Shown here: positions 50,922-62,625 of the stretch, in pieces
How the letters are laid out: the number at the start of each line of letters is the position of its first letter
Position numbering within the stretch: position 1 is the stretch's first letter
From: Musa acuminata AAA Group
Taxonomy: Eukaryota; Streptophyta; Magnoliopsida; Zingiberales; Musaceae
Direction: 5' to 3'
Assembly: GCF_036884655.1 (NCBI RefSeq)
Contig: NC_088340.1
Span: 1,936,001-2,000,000 of the forward strand
DNA: 64,000 nucleotides
Position numbers and translations under genes: made by a program
Notes under the pieces: generated by a model
Database searches by the model: none
Seen by the model: only the letters and a program-made list of their open reading frames with translations
Told to the model about the DNA's origin: nothing

Positions 50922-53900
50922 CTAGCTGAAAGATTTACAAACTCTGAGGGCTTGTAGTCTGACCTGCAATGGATAATCCGCAACACAACCAATTCTTGGA
51001 CCAGCCCCACTGCACCATTTGTTAGAAAGCTGATGCCCCAACTGATATGAACGCGTTTTCCTCTTTGAATCGATCCTTTCCAGTATTACTTTCTCCGGCA
51101 CCTCTGGTATTGGACTTTTGAGGCCGCCAGACAAGTTTCTTTTATATTCAACTTGAAGAGTGCCAGTGCCTTGAGATGCCACACTTGGTTCTGTAGCTGT
51201 GATCTCTGTAGGTAGAAGTGGCCATGGAGTTTTAGAAACTTCCATAGCTTCAATCACCTTTTCTAGTTGAGTTGGATTTGTGTCATCATAGTAATCTTCA
51301 TTTGATGATGATAGTATCTGAGGATTAATTCAGATAGAAAGAAAATATTAGCAAGACTCTTCTGAGAATAACCCATCAGTTCCTCAATAGTCATTGCTGC
51401 AACACTACTTTGAAAAGGTATTGCAATGTACCTGAGTTTCATTCAGATTAACCCCATTTTGTTCAAGGAAGCTCAAGAAGTAGTTAAAATTATCCTCGGT
51501 AGGTCGGTAATGTCCACTGTAGGCCCAAATGCACTGCAAACCAGCCAACCTTATAAAAGAAAAGGCTCATAACACAAAGCAATCAAGTGAGTGATCCACT
51601 TGAACAGTCTTATCTACATTTATCAGATTCTGTTGATAATTGAAAGGATCTCGGCAATATGAATCTTAGCAAATTGGAACAGACTCATTCAGGCGTTCAA
51701 CCAAGTTCTAGAACTATGAAACATATTGTCAAAGTACCTAAGAAAAGCAAAAGGGTTTTTATATGCCGAATCTCTACCAAGGCAGAACATGCTGGATAAA
51801 ATTTGAAGTTCATTGTCCGAGTGTTTGTATATGCTACCTTGAGTATCCCCTTTTCAGCAGTGAACCTTCCAGCTGCTATGGTAGCTCCTCCAGCGAGGAA
51901 GCTGGAATGGTGAAAGATTCCTTTCTTCTTCTAAACATAAGAACAGATAGTTATTGAATTTAAAGTAAGCAACAAGAAGGATAATGCAACCAATGCATTA
52001 CTACTAATCCAACTACGAATGCAGGGGGGAAATCCTATGAGTTTAATACCACCTACCTGGCCAGCATACAAGACCTTGGTTGTGCTCATGACAAAAATCC
52101 ATTTTGCTCCTTTAGTTGCTGAAGTGGTATCAAGAAGCACTCCAGAATGTCTATGGACAACTTTACCGTCCATCAGAACATATTCATAGTGCCCCCGCTC
52201 TTGCTACAGAAAGTGAGACACTGAGTTGACAATCTGGAGCTGTTGTCCCATAAAGAAAGAAAAATGGCTAAAAGATATCTTTCATAATTGAAATAAGGTG
52301 CTTATGTTTTCCATCACAAGCAATAACAAGTTGATAAAATTATGCATCTTTTAAAATCTTCAGAAAAATGTGCATGTTGTACTCTAAGAAGTGGAGGAAC
52401 ATCCCTGCCATTTATTTTTTCCACAAGAGAAGTTTCTTTCATCAACTTATCCACCCATCCACAGGAGGTAATGGTAGAGTGCTCTAAACTAATCTACAGA
52501 TTTAGTATGACTATGGTTTATAAGATCTTGCATCAATCAGAATTAGTAAAGCAATTATAAAGTTGGCAGTCTTTATGTCACCTTGAAAAGATGTTGTATC
52601 CTATTTTAACTCATGTTAAAGAATTAAAGTGATAGAAAAGGAAAGAGATCTTACAGGACTAAGATACTTGACATATTGCGTACAAAGAATTGACCTTGGG
52701 CAATCTTTAAGATCCAACTCTCTTCCATCACCAATATCCAGCCTACATGAATGTCAGAAGATTATTGTTTTAATAAAAAAATAGTGATTTTTTTCACTAT
52801 ATAAAGTAGCTCACTACTTGAATCAACTACTTTGCAATTAACATGGCTAATCACGGGCTTCACTCTCATCACCGTTTGATTCATAATAGCGCTGGATATG
52901 TAAAACTCTCCACTAACCACCATTCAATATTTATGTACCTGCATGCACTTCCCATCTAAATGCTAACCCAGATGCATATCATTCTCTCCTTGATAGGACA
53001 TTCTTGCCAATGTTGGATCAAAGCCTTTAGCACATGGATTCATTTCCAAATAAAATGTGAGCTCTAAAATTCGGTAACTTATGTCGGAAAGTGGCATCCA
53101 AACCTTGAGGGCAATCTGTTTCAAAAATTGTATGCAGAGCTTAGCTCAAAACATCACAACTAAATCATTTCTGAAGAACATCCCTTCAACATGACCAAAA
53201 ATTGTACAAGTGCTCCTTGAATGACAATATGAACCGCAAAGACTGTTAAAGGCATGGATTATTAGTTGGAGCAGTTGTCAAAATATTTCTGTGCTTATAT
53301 TTTACAGCATGCTTTCTTTGGATCACATGCAACCAAGGCCTTTGCTAACACAAAGGAAAATGAATGAAAAATTATGAAAAATTCTCTACTTTATAATGAT
53401 TAACCAGCTTCGTGGTTGTATCACAAATATCATCCAGATCCTGTGCATCATATCAAAACTTTTATCTTCGAAGTTATAGAATATTTTATCATTACCATTT
53501 CCACTGGATTTGAATTCACTTCTAAAGATGGCATCAAAACAAAACAAGATTCCATGAAAGAGAAAAACCATGGCCCTGAACTAAGTAGATGGGTTTTAGT
53601 GCTTACCAATAGAAGAAAGGTTGCCCAGCTTTGCTTTTACACCATTCGTCATAGTAGAAATGCAAGTTATGTCCATACCGATGTCTCGGATCAATCTAAA
53701 ATGTAAAAATAAATAAATTGCAAACAAATAACAAAAAGTTCATCTATTTGTGTGATCTCAATTTTCATATCCAAGTTACAAGCATGAGTTTCAGGACTCT
53801 ACACCAAATCAGGCACAAAAACTTGTATCAAAATTGATAAATCAAGACACAGGTCATTCCTAATTCTGAACTAAGGTTCCAGAGTGTCTTCCAGCTAAGT

Positions 53901-54892
53901 TATTGACAACTTGGGAATTTGCCACACAAACAGAGTAGGAACAAAAACATAGTAAAAGTCAAAAGCAAAAAAAGATCGGTTTACTGACCCTATGAATTTT
54001 CTCTGATAAACAAAAATATAACTTTTGACTAGAAATGCAAACCTCCCGTAGCAAATCAAGAACAGTAAAGAAACTTGCGTACTTTGTAAAAGCCCAGAGT
54101 TGGAACGGGAACAAACAAAGAAAAAGGTAGTTATGACCTATGACTTTTCATCAATCCAAAAAAAAGAGAGACCTTTTGACTAGAGGTATAAACCTGTAGC
54201 AAATCAAGAACGGTAAGAAAACCGCAAGCAAAAGAAACATGTGTACTTACAGCTTCAATCCAGTGCTGAAAAGCCAGCTCCAGAGCTTTGGCGTCCTTGG
54301 ATGATCCTTGACCAACCTGTAGTTCACCAAAAATACCAACCCTTGATCAATCAACCAAAGAATTGGTTTTGATTTGCTTATTACCAGAATATTTAAAAAG
54401 TAAAGATGAAAAGAAAGAAAGAAAGAAAGCAAGAGGAGTAACGAGCCTTCGAAGCATTCAATCTAACACGATTCCAGCGCGAGACGGGCGTCTCCTGCTT
54501 CATGTGGTCGAAGAACGACACGGTGCTGTGGTTGAGTCGAGCGAAGTCCATCACCTGCCACCTTCCGTATACGCCCCAACCACACAAGCAAAACAAGTGA
54601 AAACACCGTACATCTAAAGATCAATCAGGACGCCAAGAGAGGCGACAAACCAGAGCTCTTCGGCTACGACCGCGGAGTCGGCCAGCCTGCGTCGGGTTCG
54701 ATAGCTGCGGTAGACCGTCTGAAGCTTCGTGGCGGCCGCGGACTCGGACCACTGAGCGACCAGCGAGTTCGGGGAGAGGCTGTTGCCGACGGCCTCAGCC
54801 GGAGCACCGACCTCCACCGGGGGCTCCATGGGGCGGGGGAATGTCTGTGAGACGATCTCCACCTTCTCATATCGACCGAACGATAGAGGCAT
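50922..54892 (-). CDS. IQM (IQ-motif containing) protein, 445 aa, nine exons
   Basis: Member of the plant IQM family; Arabidopsis members bind calmodulin and act in stomatal, hormone and stress responses. Exons (minus): 54651-54892, 54447-54561, 54251-54316, 53607-53695, 52655-52742, 52057-52203, 51838-51930, 51432-51533 and 50922-51317. Total 1338 bases, 446 codons with stop. The IQ motif is near residues 55-70 ([18 protein letters not shown]). Family blocks follow: [94 protein letters not shown] and [14 protein letters not shown]. The intron after exon 2 must begin with GC (AAG|GCTCGT) to keep the frame. The last 130 residues are poorly conserved. The frame is otherwise intact. Confidence 0.93.
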
Positions 54893-54909
54893 AAATGGAG
54901 AGTGGTAAT

Positions 54910-54946
<37 letters not shown>

Positions 54947-55327
54947 TAATTTTTAAGAACAATAAAATACAAATATTAATATTAATATTAATATACAGGT
55001 ATAATTGTATATATAATAAAATAAATAATAACATAAATTATTGTCTTTTACTTAATCTTAAATTTAGATCCTTTTATTTTGTTAATTTATCAGGGAAGAT
55101 ATCACCTAGTTATAATATTTTTTATTAATAAAAAATAATATTATTTTATTCGATAAAAGTGTAATGGAGTTCTAATTAGTGTCCATCCCATATATCTTAA
55201 TTATTAATCTTATCATAAATTTTAATATTTTAAAAAAAGTAATTTATAAAAGAGTTTGGATGATTTTGACTAGTTATAAAAAAAATTATTATAAAAATTT
55301 TAATTTTTTCATGTAGCTTTAAATTCA

Positions 55328-55366
<39 letters not shown>

Positions 55367-56229
55367 TTTGAAAAGGTAAAGAGGAGCTATCCTAAAAAAA
55401 GTTCAAAATACCTTTTTGAGAAGAAATAATAATAAAAAATATTTTTTTATTATTAATGTTTCTGCTACTACTACCACTATAGAGTATTTCTATTCTTAAA
55501 GTGAAGAAAGAAAGTGTAGATGTTAATTAGGTTTAGAATTTAAGATATTTGTGTAGCTACAATTAATTATTCAAAGTATTTACAAAAAATAAATATATAT
55601 TCAAAGTTGAAATGGATGTGGACTTGAGGATGATTAACGAATCTAATTGGACCACATAAACGAATGATGATTTGTGACTCTAAAGCCATGAGGAATAAAT
55701 ATATCTCTTTTGCAATGGATGGTGCTATTGGGCAGAATAAAAAGAGAGATTTAAGCTTTGATGATAAATTAGATATATATATATATATGGGGATATGAGG
55801 TAACGTTGCGTATACGTTTGACTGACATCTTAGTCAAATTCCTATCCTACAAGGATGTTTTTTTTTCATTTTTTTATCAGTTTTCAACTATTATAGTGTG
55901 TTTCAATTGACTCGTTTGAAATATTTTAAAATAATATTTATAGTACTTTATTAATATATTGAATGAATGAATGTTATTGAGAAACACTGTAAATGACATC
56001 ATATCATATTCCTTTGATTGTTATTGTTCATAGGCAATTATACTATCATATTTTTAGTCTTGTAATTAGTGTGATTGAGGTTAGAAATCTATTTAGATTA
56101 TTTATAATATTTTATATAGGTTTTACAGTGTTTTTATTATAGTAATCAAAATAGTGATACCATTTAAGAAAAAAGTAAATTAGGGGTACCAATTGAGAAA
56201 TACTCAAAATATGAGTATTTTCTAAAGAA

Positions 56230-56304
<75 letters not shown>

Positions 56305-58330
56305 GTTTTTTAACTCTAGATTTACTGATTACCCCTAATTTCACCAATAGAAAACTTGAGTTAAAAAAATTGAATACATAAAGTATTTTTAATTAATTTT
56401 ATTGATTATTTAATTTATCATTTTTCTTCCTTCTTCTTCATGATCAGATTCCTCATTTTGTTTCTTGTTTCTTTTCATTATTTACTTGGGTTTTGAAAAC
56501 AAAAATGGATATCATAAAATTTCAATAAATGTTGGATGAGAATGGAAGAGGGATTATTGGACTAAAACCAGTTGTTGATGTGATAGATATTGTTTTTGAA
56601 AATGTTATTATATTAATATATCTATATGTTTTCCAGTTGTATAAAAAAATTACTTTTAAATTTTAATTTAAAGAATATGTCATTGTCTCGTGGAGGAAAT
56701 TTATTCCATGAAGGACAAATTTCATGTCTCACTCTTGGATTATCTATGAAATTCTCATGACATTGATATCGAATCATATATATAACTCGAGAGTGTTCAA
56801 TATTTATTTTGTATTTCATTTTTAATAATATTAAAGGGTACATTTTTTATTGATATTGAACTGATATTAAAAATGAAATAAATTAATCGAAGAATTCTTT
56901 GGTTCTGTGGACAAATATAGACTAAATGGGTATGCAGAATCTGACAAAAACAGTTGACTCCGTTGAATCGTTCCAAGTCAATGAAATTGACATTTTGACT
57001 TGTCAACATTGACTCGGTCTTTTCCATCTAAATGTGTGGCGGTATCAATTGCTTCCAATCTACATACATCATTAAGATGACGTGTTGTTCTCAACATTGA
57101 CGCGGTCTTCTTCTCTTAATGTGAGTCTTCTCTATCATTTATGACCTGGAAATAGTCTTCTTTATCTTATATGAAAAAAAAAAAAAAAATGAATTTAGAT
57201 ATATTAAAAGTAAACAAGCATTAAGATAATAAGATAAGGATTACAAGCAGTAATAGTTCTACGAAGAATAATACGTTATCCACACGATAAATCATTCAGA
57301 TGTGTCTTAGCAGTAGAATGAGAAGAAAGATGGCATCTCGGATGTCAGAAACACATAATAGAGGAGGCTTCCGAGAAACCAATGATAATTAGATGATACC
57401 AAGGGCGGCATAGCAGAAGAACATAAAGATCAGTCATCATGGTTTCTTCTCCTCATTCGATGGTCGTGCTTGTGGACTGTTTGCTATGTCTTTCTTTCTC
57501 TGCTGATATAATTAGGGTTAATTAAGTAAGAACACGGATATTTACCCTGCAGAGGTCATCATCAATACTGCACCTAAAGCTCGCCCTACTGTTACGAACA
57601 CGAAGGAGTCGAACTCTAATTGCTTGTCATGAACAGGCTCGAAGACCAACAGTTGGGTACACTTTTTTTTAGCTCGATCTAGGCATGTAGGGAGAGATGT
57701 TGTTGGTAGAAAAAATTGTGTAGATATCACGATCTCATGATTTGATTCTTCCCGTACAACTTGTCGACCTAATTCTGTCACACGGAAACACGTACAATAT
57801 ATTAATGATAACAGGGAGAAGGAAGTCCCTTCGTCTCTACTCGGATCACCCTCGCTACCGTCGGATTTAACGCATCCGCCGGATAGCTCCATGACAGAGA
57901 AAAGTGAAAAGCAGTACGGAGGTCGCAGAAGTGCTGAAAAGAGCACCTCCCAAATTGATCCGCAAAGCGCCATGGCCGAGTGCATCCACCGGGGCACAGA
58001 AGCCATGGCCACTGCGCTCGTACCATTTCTCCCCCTTGGAGCAGACACGTATCGAACCATATCTCTTCTTTTCTCCGGTACCAGATGGCAGATTCAACTC
58101 GCGAACTGCTCTCGGTCAGCCTCGTTCTGAATCACACATCACCCACACAGCGAAGCTTGCAGTAAGAACAGAGGTGTGGATTGAACTGAAGATGGACAAG
58201 AACATTACACCTGACAACAGAGAGAGAATGATGGGATGGGGAAGAGGGTACACATGGATATATCCATACTTGGCGCCACAGCACAAGGCCTTCGTTGGAT
58301 AACGTAGACGTGTACATGTGCATGTATCGT
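54893..58330. other. AT-rich intergenic DNA
   Basis: (TTTA)n at about 54913-54946, TA runs at about 55337-55364 and 56267-56300 (the latter joined to (TTA)n), and a poly-A at about 57174-57189. The 57540-58140 part is GC-richer with overlapping open frames on both strands (one of 172 codons on the minus strand) but no recognised motif; it may be repeat-derived. The last bases are the 3' flank of the TFL1-like gene. Confidence 0.45.
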
Positions 58331-59294
58331 TCAACGCCTCCGGGCAGCTGTCTCCCTCTGAGAGTTGAAGAAGACGGCGGCGACCGGGAGGCCGAGGTCG
58401 TTCTCCTCCGCGAACCGGCGCGTGCTGAAGTAATCCCTGGAGGACGGCGGCGACACGGCCTGCCGTCGCTGTTGCTTGAAGAGAACAAAGACGAACCTGT
58501 GGATGCCGATGTTTGGACGTGGGCTTTCGTAGCTCACCATCTCCCTTCCTGCCGACACCATCAAAAGCATCACGTTGTAGTAGAAGATGTAACGATTATA
58601 AATTGTGGTTGCTGCTCGTATTAGTCGTGAGTGCTGGTGATGGAACTATTGACGGTGTACATGCGTGGCTGACACAGAGGAATCGTTCTCAAGATCAATG
58701 GATTCTCTCTCTAAAAGGGAAGGAGAAGGGACCCACCGAAAGAAGCATCCGTGGTGCCTGGGATGTCAGTCACGATCCTGTGAGAGGCAAATACCAAATG
58801 AGTATAAAGCATGTCTCATACTACGCATGCACGCCTGCATATCTAACCAGAAACTACATATGGTCATAATTCACAACTCATGATCGCGTTTCATCTTCAT
58901 CCACCAACGTGAGGAATGGGATTTGGAGATCATTTACCAATGCAGGTGCTCCCTGAGATATGGATCGCTTGGCCCTGGTGCATCTGGATCTGTCATGACC
59001 TGGAGTCGTGGCACGAGGTTAGTCCCGCAGATGCCAATTGATCTCTTCAACAAGGTTGGTCAGTGAGATGGAGTCTTGAGCTGGAAAGCATACCAGTGTG
59101 AAGAAGGACCTCATGTCGCCACCCTGGACCTCGACTCTAGGCTTTGACGCGACTGCAGAGGGGTAGAGTTCATGGCCATTGAAGACCAGCTTGTTGGAGT
59201 TGTATGTGACCAACATCTTCACGCTGGGGTTGAAGGAGTCCAGGACTTCCCCAATCACCCTCCCAACAACTAGAGGATCTATCAACCTGGACAT
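58331..59294 (-). CDS. TFL1-like: TERMINAL FLOWER 1 / CENTRORADIALIS-like PEBP protein, 173 aa
   Basis: Phosphatidylethanolamine-binding-type regulator. TFL1-clade members repress flowering and keep meristems indeterminate, in competition with FT for FD and 14-3-3 partners. Exons (minus): 59094-59294 (201 bases), 58938-58999 (62), 58737-58777 (41) and 58331-58548 (218). Total 522 bases, 173 residues. These sizes match the classic four-exon structure. Start [20 protein letters not shown]. The ligand-pocket motif [18 protein letters not shown] is followed by [14 protein letters not shown] and [19 protein letters not shown]. His85 (where FT has Tyr) and Asp140 (where FT has Gln) are the TFL1-type residues. 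The C-terminus QRETAARRR is typical. A clean TATA box lies upstream. The frame is intact. Confidence 0.96.
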
Positions 59295-59385
59295 ACCTAC
59301 AAGCAGAGTCTTCTGGCCACCAACTAGGAGCTGTGTGTCTGAGAGGGAGAAAGGCTTCTGACTGGGGAATGGAAGTGATACTGTC

Positions 59386-59393
59386 TATTTATA
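59386..59393 (-). promoter_or_regulatory. TATA box of the TFL1-like gene
   Basis: On the minus strand the sequence is TATAAATA, the plant consensus, 92 bases upstream of the ATG. Transcription would start near 59355-59363, giving a leader of about 60-70 bases. Confidence 0.7.
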
Positions 59394-61926
59394 GGCAAAA
59401 ATTCCCAGATTTGGATTGCCATACCATGGCGCACTTGGCCCGTTGCAAAGCTGTGTAGGATGGGCCACCTTGGTGACACAAAATATACGTCCAGATACAC
59501 TTCTCAGATGCGTACTCTGAATAGCTTTGTCCTGTGGTGTCTGCCAACCTACTCTGATCCGACACGGTGCACTATTTATTTTGTGAGTTTCCAACAAGGG
59601 GAGGAAAAGATTCGGGGACAAAACTATTAGAATCTAGCTAGAACACTGTTCCTATGTAAAAGACATGGAACGATCTTCTTGCTGTATATCCAGAGCGGGA
59701 AATGAACTGTTAGAGTCGATGACCACTTCTTCATCCTACTGTCTTGTGTACCTTCTCAAATTATTGGAGATCGACACTATGGGTTTTTCACCTCACCAAG
59801 TTTTATAGAGACACTTATCACATGAATACTATTTATGACTGATGTTTAGTTTCCCAACTATCTCGAGCGCCTGACGGTCAACATTTGATGATGGAAGATG
59901 CACCATCGAGCAGAAACTCGTGGAGGATCACTAAGTAAATTGTGATTCTTCTCTACGTATCGTTCTTCTTAAAAGTGTGGTGATTAGGGGGCTCAACATG
60001 TCTATCATGTTTCTCCACTTTATCGAGCACAAAATATTTGGACTTCCAAATCTGCAACCTACAAATTCGCACCTATTTCATCCAAGGAAAAAAGGAAGGA
60101 CTAGTGAGTTGGGTGTTGCAGGAACCTCCCAGAGCTGCACTGCCGCAAGCAGACTCGCCCCCTCCAATGGTGGATGAGTCCCACCATTGTCATGATAAAG
60201 GCATAAAGGGACTCCACTCCACAAAGTGGCCTTCTAGTGCTGAGCATGTCAATCCAGAGTAAAGAGATCCCATGGTCCTTGATGCATCAAAAAAGGGTAT
60301 TGGTTTCCATAACTGGTTGAGCAAAGTACTTTGTGATGGTACAGAATCATGTTTCGCATCCAATGAGCCATGCTCTTATCCTTTGCTGAGATTGTGCATT
60401 AAACTATCGAGGTTCTTGCAGCCTGCAAGTGGAGTGGCTTTAGAGCCAGAAGTGAAGCCTAGATATGGTCTTGTGTCCATGGCTACAGATCTTACGGATT
60501 GCTTTTGGTACTCTACCTCTTCGTACAACATAAAGAGATCCACAGCACTGCTTGCAGTGCTGTCAGCTCGACGCTTACTCCAGTACAGCTTCTCTTTCTT
60601 GCATTATTCCCTTCTTCCTTTACTGTCACGAAATGGGAAGTTGCAGAAGGGGAAGAGAGGGGGGTTGGTATTACTACTTATAGAGAGAGCCGACACCGCC
60701 GAGTCCATTGCGAACCGCATTCGGATCCGACGCGTAAGCGGGTCCTCTCGCTCGAACCGCATCCGTATCCGACGCGTTATTTGCTCACAAAGACTCCTGC
60801 TTCTTTAAACTTACCCATTTTACTACTCTTCTGATGATTGGATAAGACGACAGTCCCATCGTCACATCGGATCCGACGCGGAAGTGGTTTCCCGACTAAC
60901 TCGAGTCTTGCGGCTACTGTCCCGACTAGTTAATCTAGTCAGGCCCCGCATGGCCCCACCAATCTCCAATCAAAAGCTAGGTATCTGAGCGGGTGTCTTA
61001 ACCATCAACACAATAAAAATAATTTAAATAAATAAAAAAATTCATGTGTCTTTTTATAGTAGAAAAATAAAAGAATAAAATCTTTGATAATTTATCATAA
61101 GATTTACTATTTTTTTTTTTTATAAAAAGTAAATTAATTATCGAAGAGAAAAAGATATCTTTCAACGAAATATAATTACTATGAAAGCAAGATAAAATAA
61201 TAATGTGTGAGATAAAAATTGGTTTATGGTTTCAACATCTGTGTAGTCAAAAGAGTTAAATTATGAGAGTATGTATGCATATATCTGCTGGTTGTGTGGA
61301 ATTTGAAATTAAAAATATATAGATTGAAAAAACATTATATATGGATTAAGAAAAGTTTCAAGTATATAAAATCCTTAATTTTCGAAAGAAAATTTGAAAT
61401 CACTTTTTTTTAATGCAAATTCAAAGTGAAAGAAAATATTAATTATATGATTTTATTTACAGAAAAAAAAAATGAGAATTATGTTTGATAAATTCGAAAA
61501 GGACAAAAACCGTCCCATAACACCATCACAATGAAGCGGATGGCAATGGTGGAAAGCATGATGGACGTACCCTCGTGCATGATATCTTCGTCTTCCACTT
61601 TCCACTTCCTCCATATGTTCTTCCTCCCTGTAAAGCCCCAACTCCTCTCTCTCTCTCTCTCTCTCTCTTAGCTTCCCAACCCCACCTTCCTCAAAGCACT
61701 CAGGGACCCGTCGACCCCCACCCACGTTCTCGCCAGCTAACAGCCCATCTCCCATCATAACGTCAGGTGGCAAGAGGAGGAGTTCGTGCCGCGCACCCTA
61801 CCTCCCCGTTTTCCCAACTAACCTTACTCCGCCCTTATACTCTTCTTTCCCCTTCCGCCTAGCTCGTCTCTGCGCTCCCTACAGAACGCATCAGGCAGCG
61901 GCGGAGAAGAGGCGGCGATCACTCCG
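59394..61926. other. Intergenic; upstream of TFL1-like gene and of acidic-protein gene
   Basis: 59400-60660 has short open frames but nothing recognised. 60711-60880 has a direct repeat (see findings). 61000-61500 is AT-rich. 61650-61670 is a (CT)n run. 61770-61926 is a CT- and C-rich leader preceding the ATG of the next gene. Confidence 0.4.
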
Positions 61927-62625
61927 ATGGATGACTCCGAAGGTACGCCAGATCAAAAGACCACCTTGGCCAAGGAGGAGGAGGAGGAGGAAGGGGGGGC
62001 AACCGTCCCTGCGTCCGAAGTGGCCCAAGAAGTGGTCGCGGAGGTGATCGATGAGGAGGAGGTGACAGCCGTACCCGTGTCCCAAGAGGCCCAAGATGTG
62101 AGCTTGGAGTTGGAACAACCCGAGGAACGGGAGCCCGAAGCTCCAGCAGCAGGCGTCTTGGAGGATTTGTCGTCGTCGGCGGCGGTTGTTCCTGCTGATG
62201 GACCGCCTCCTGCGAATGAGGAGGTCGTGCAGGTTGCCAATGCTGTGGCTGAGACCTCGAACACTTGTATCGAAGCTGAACCTTTGTCATCTGAAACGGT
62301 AGAGGAATCAGTTCCTGCCCTGAACAGCTTGGTGAGCCAAGTGCCTCGTGACAGCACCGAGCTATGCCGTGAGACAGGGGACTCTGAGGCGAGTACCGAC
62401 ATGCGGAGCTTCCCTTCCTGTTATCATTTGTATATTGTTTATATTAGTTTCGCCGACATTATGTGCTAATTCTGAAGAGGAATGATTGGATTCATGCATC
62501 AGGTGGTCTCAGCGACACTCCTAGAGCGCCGAGCTACTTGGTGGAATTGTTGTGGATTATTTGATCTTCTTACAGGATCCAGAGGAAACATGAGGTCAGC
62601 GAATCATGAAAACAAATCATATTAA
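61927..62625 (+). CDS. Acidic plant protein of unknown function (gene model incomplete)
   Basis: Starts at the ATG at 61927 (MDDSEGTPDQKTTLAKEEEE). The first exon encodes about 150 residues rich in Glu, Ala, Val and Ser (EVAQEVVAEVIDEEEV, LELEQPEEREPEAP), so a disordered acidic N-terminal region. It runs to a donor somewhere between 62333 and about 62400; GTGAGC at 62332 and GTACCG near 62393 are both candidates. After TGCATCAG, an exon from 62503 reads VVSATLLERRATWWNCCGLF then DLLTGSR, and its frame closes with TAA at 62623-62625. A second frame in the same exon (GLSDTPRAPSYLVE) is also open, so the phase is undecided. No family is assigned. The gene may continue further right. Confidence 0.5.

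Noticed and set aside
57542..58060. 172-codon minus-strand open frame
   Set aside because: Composition is irregular, there is no recognised motif, and overlapping open frames of similar length exist on the other strand.
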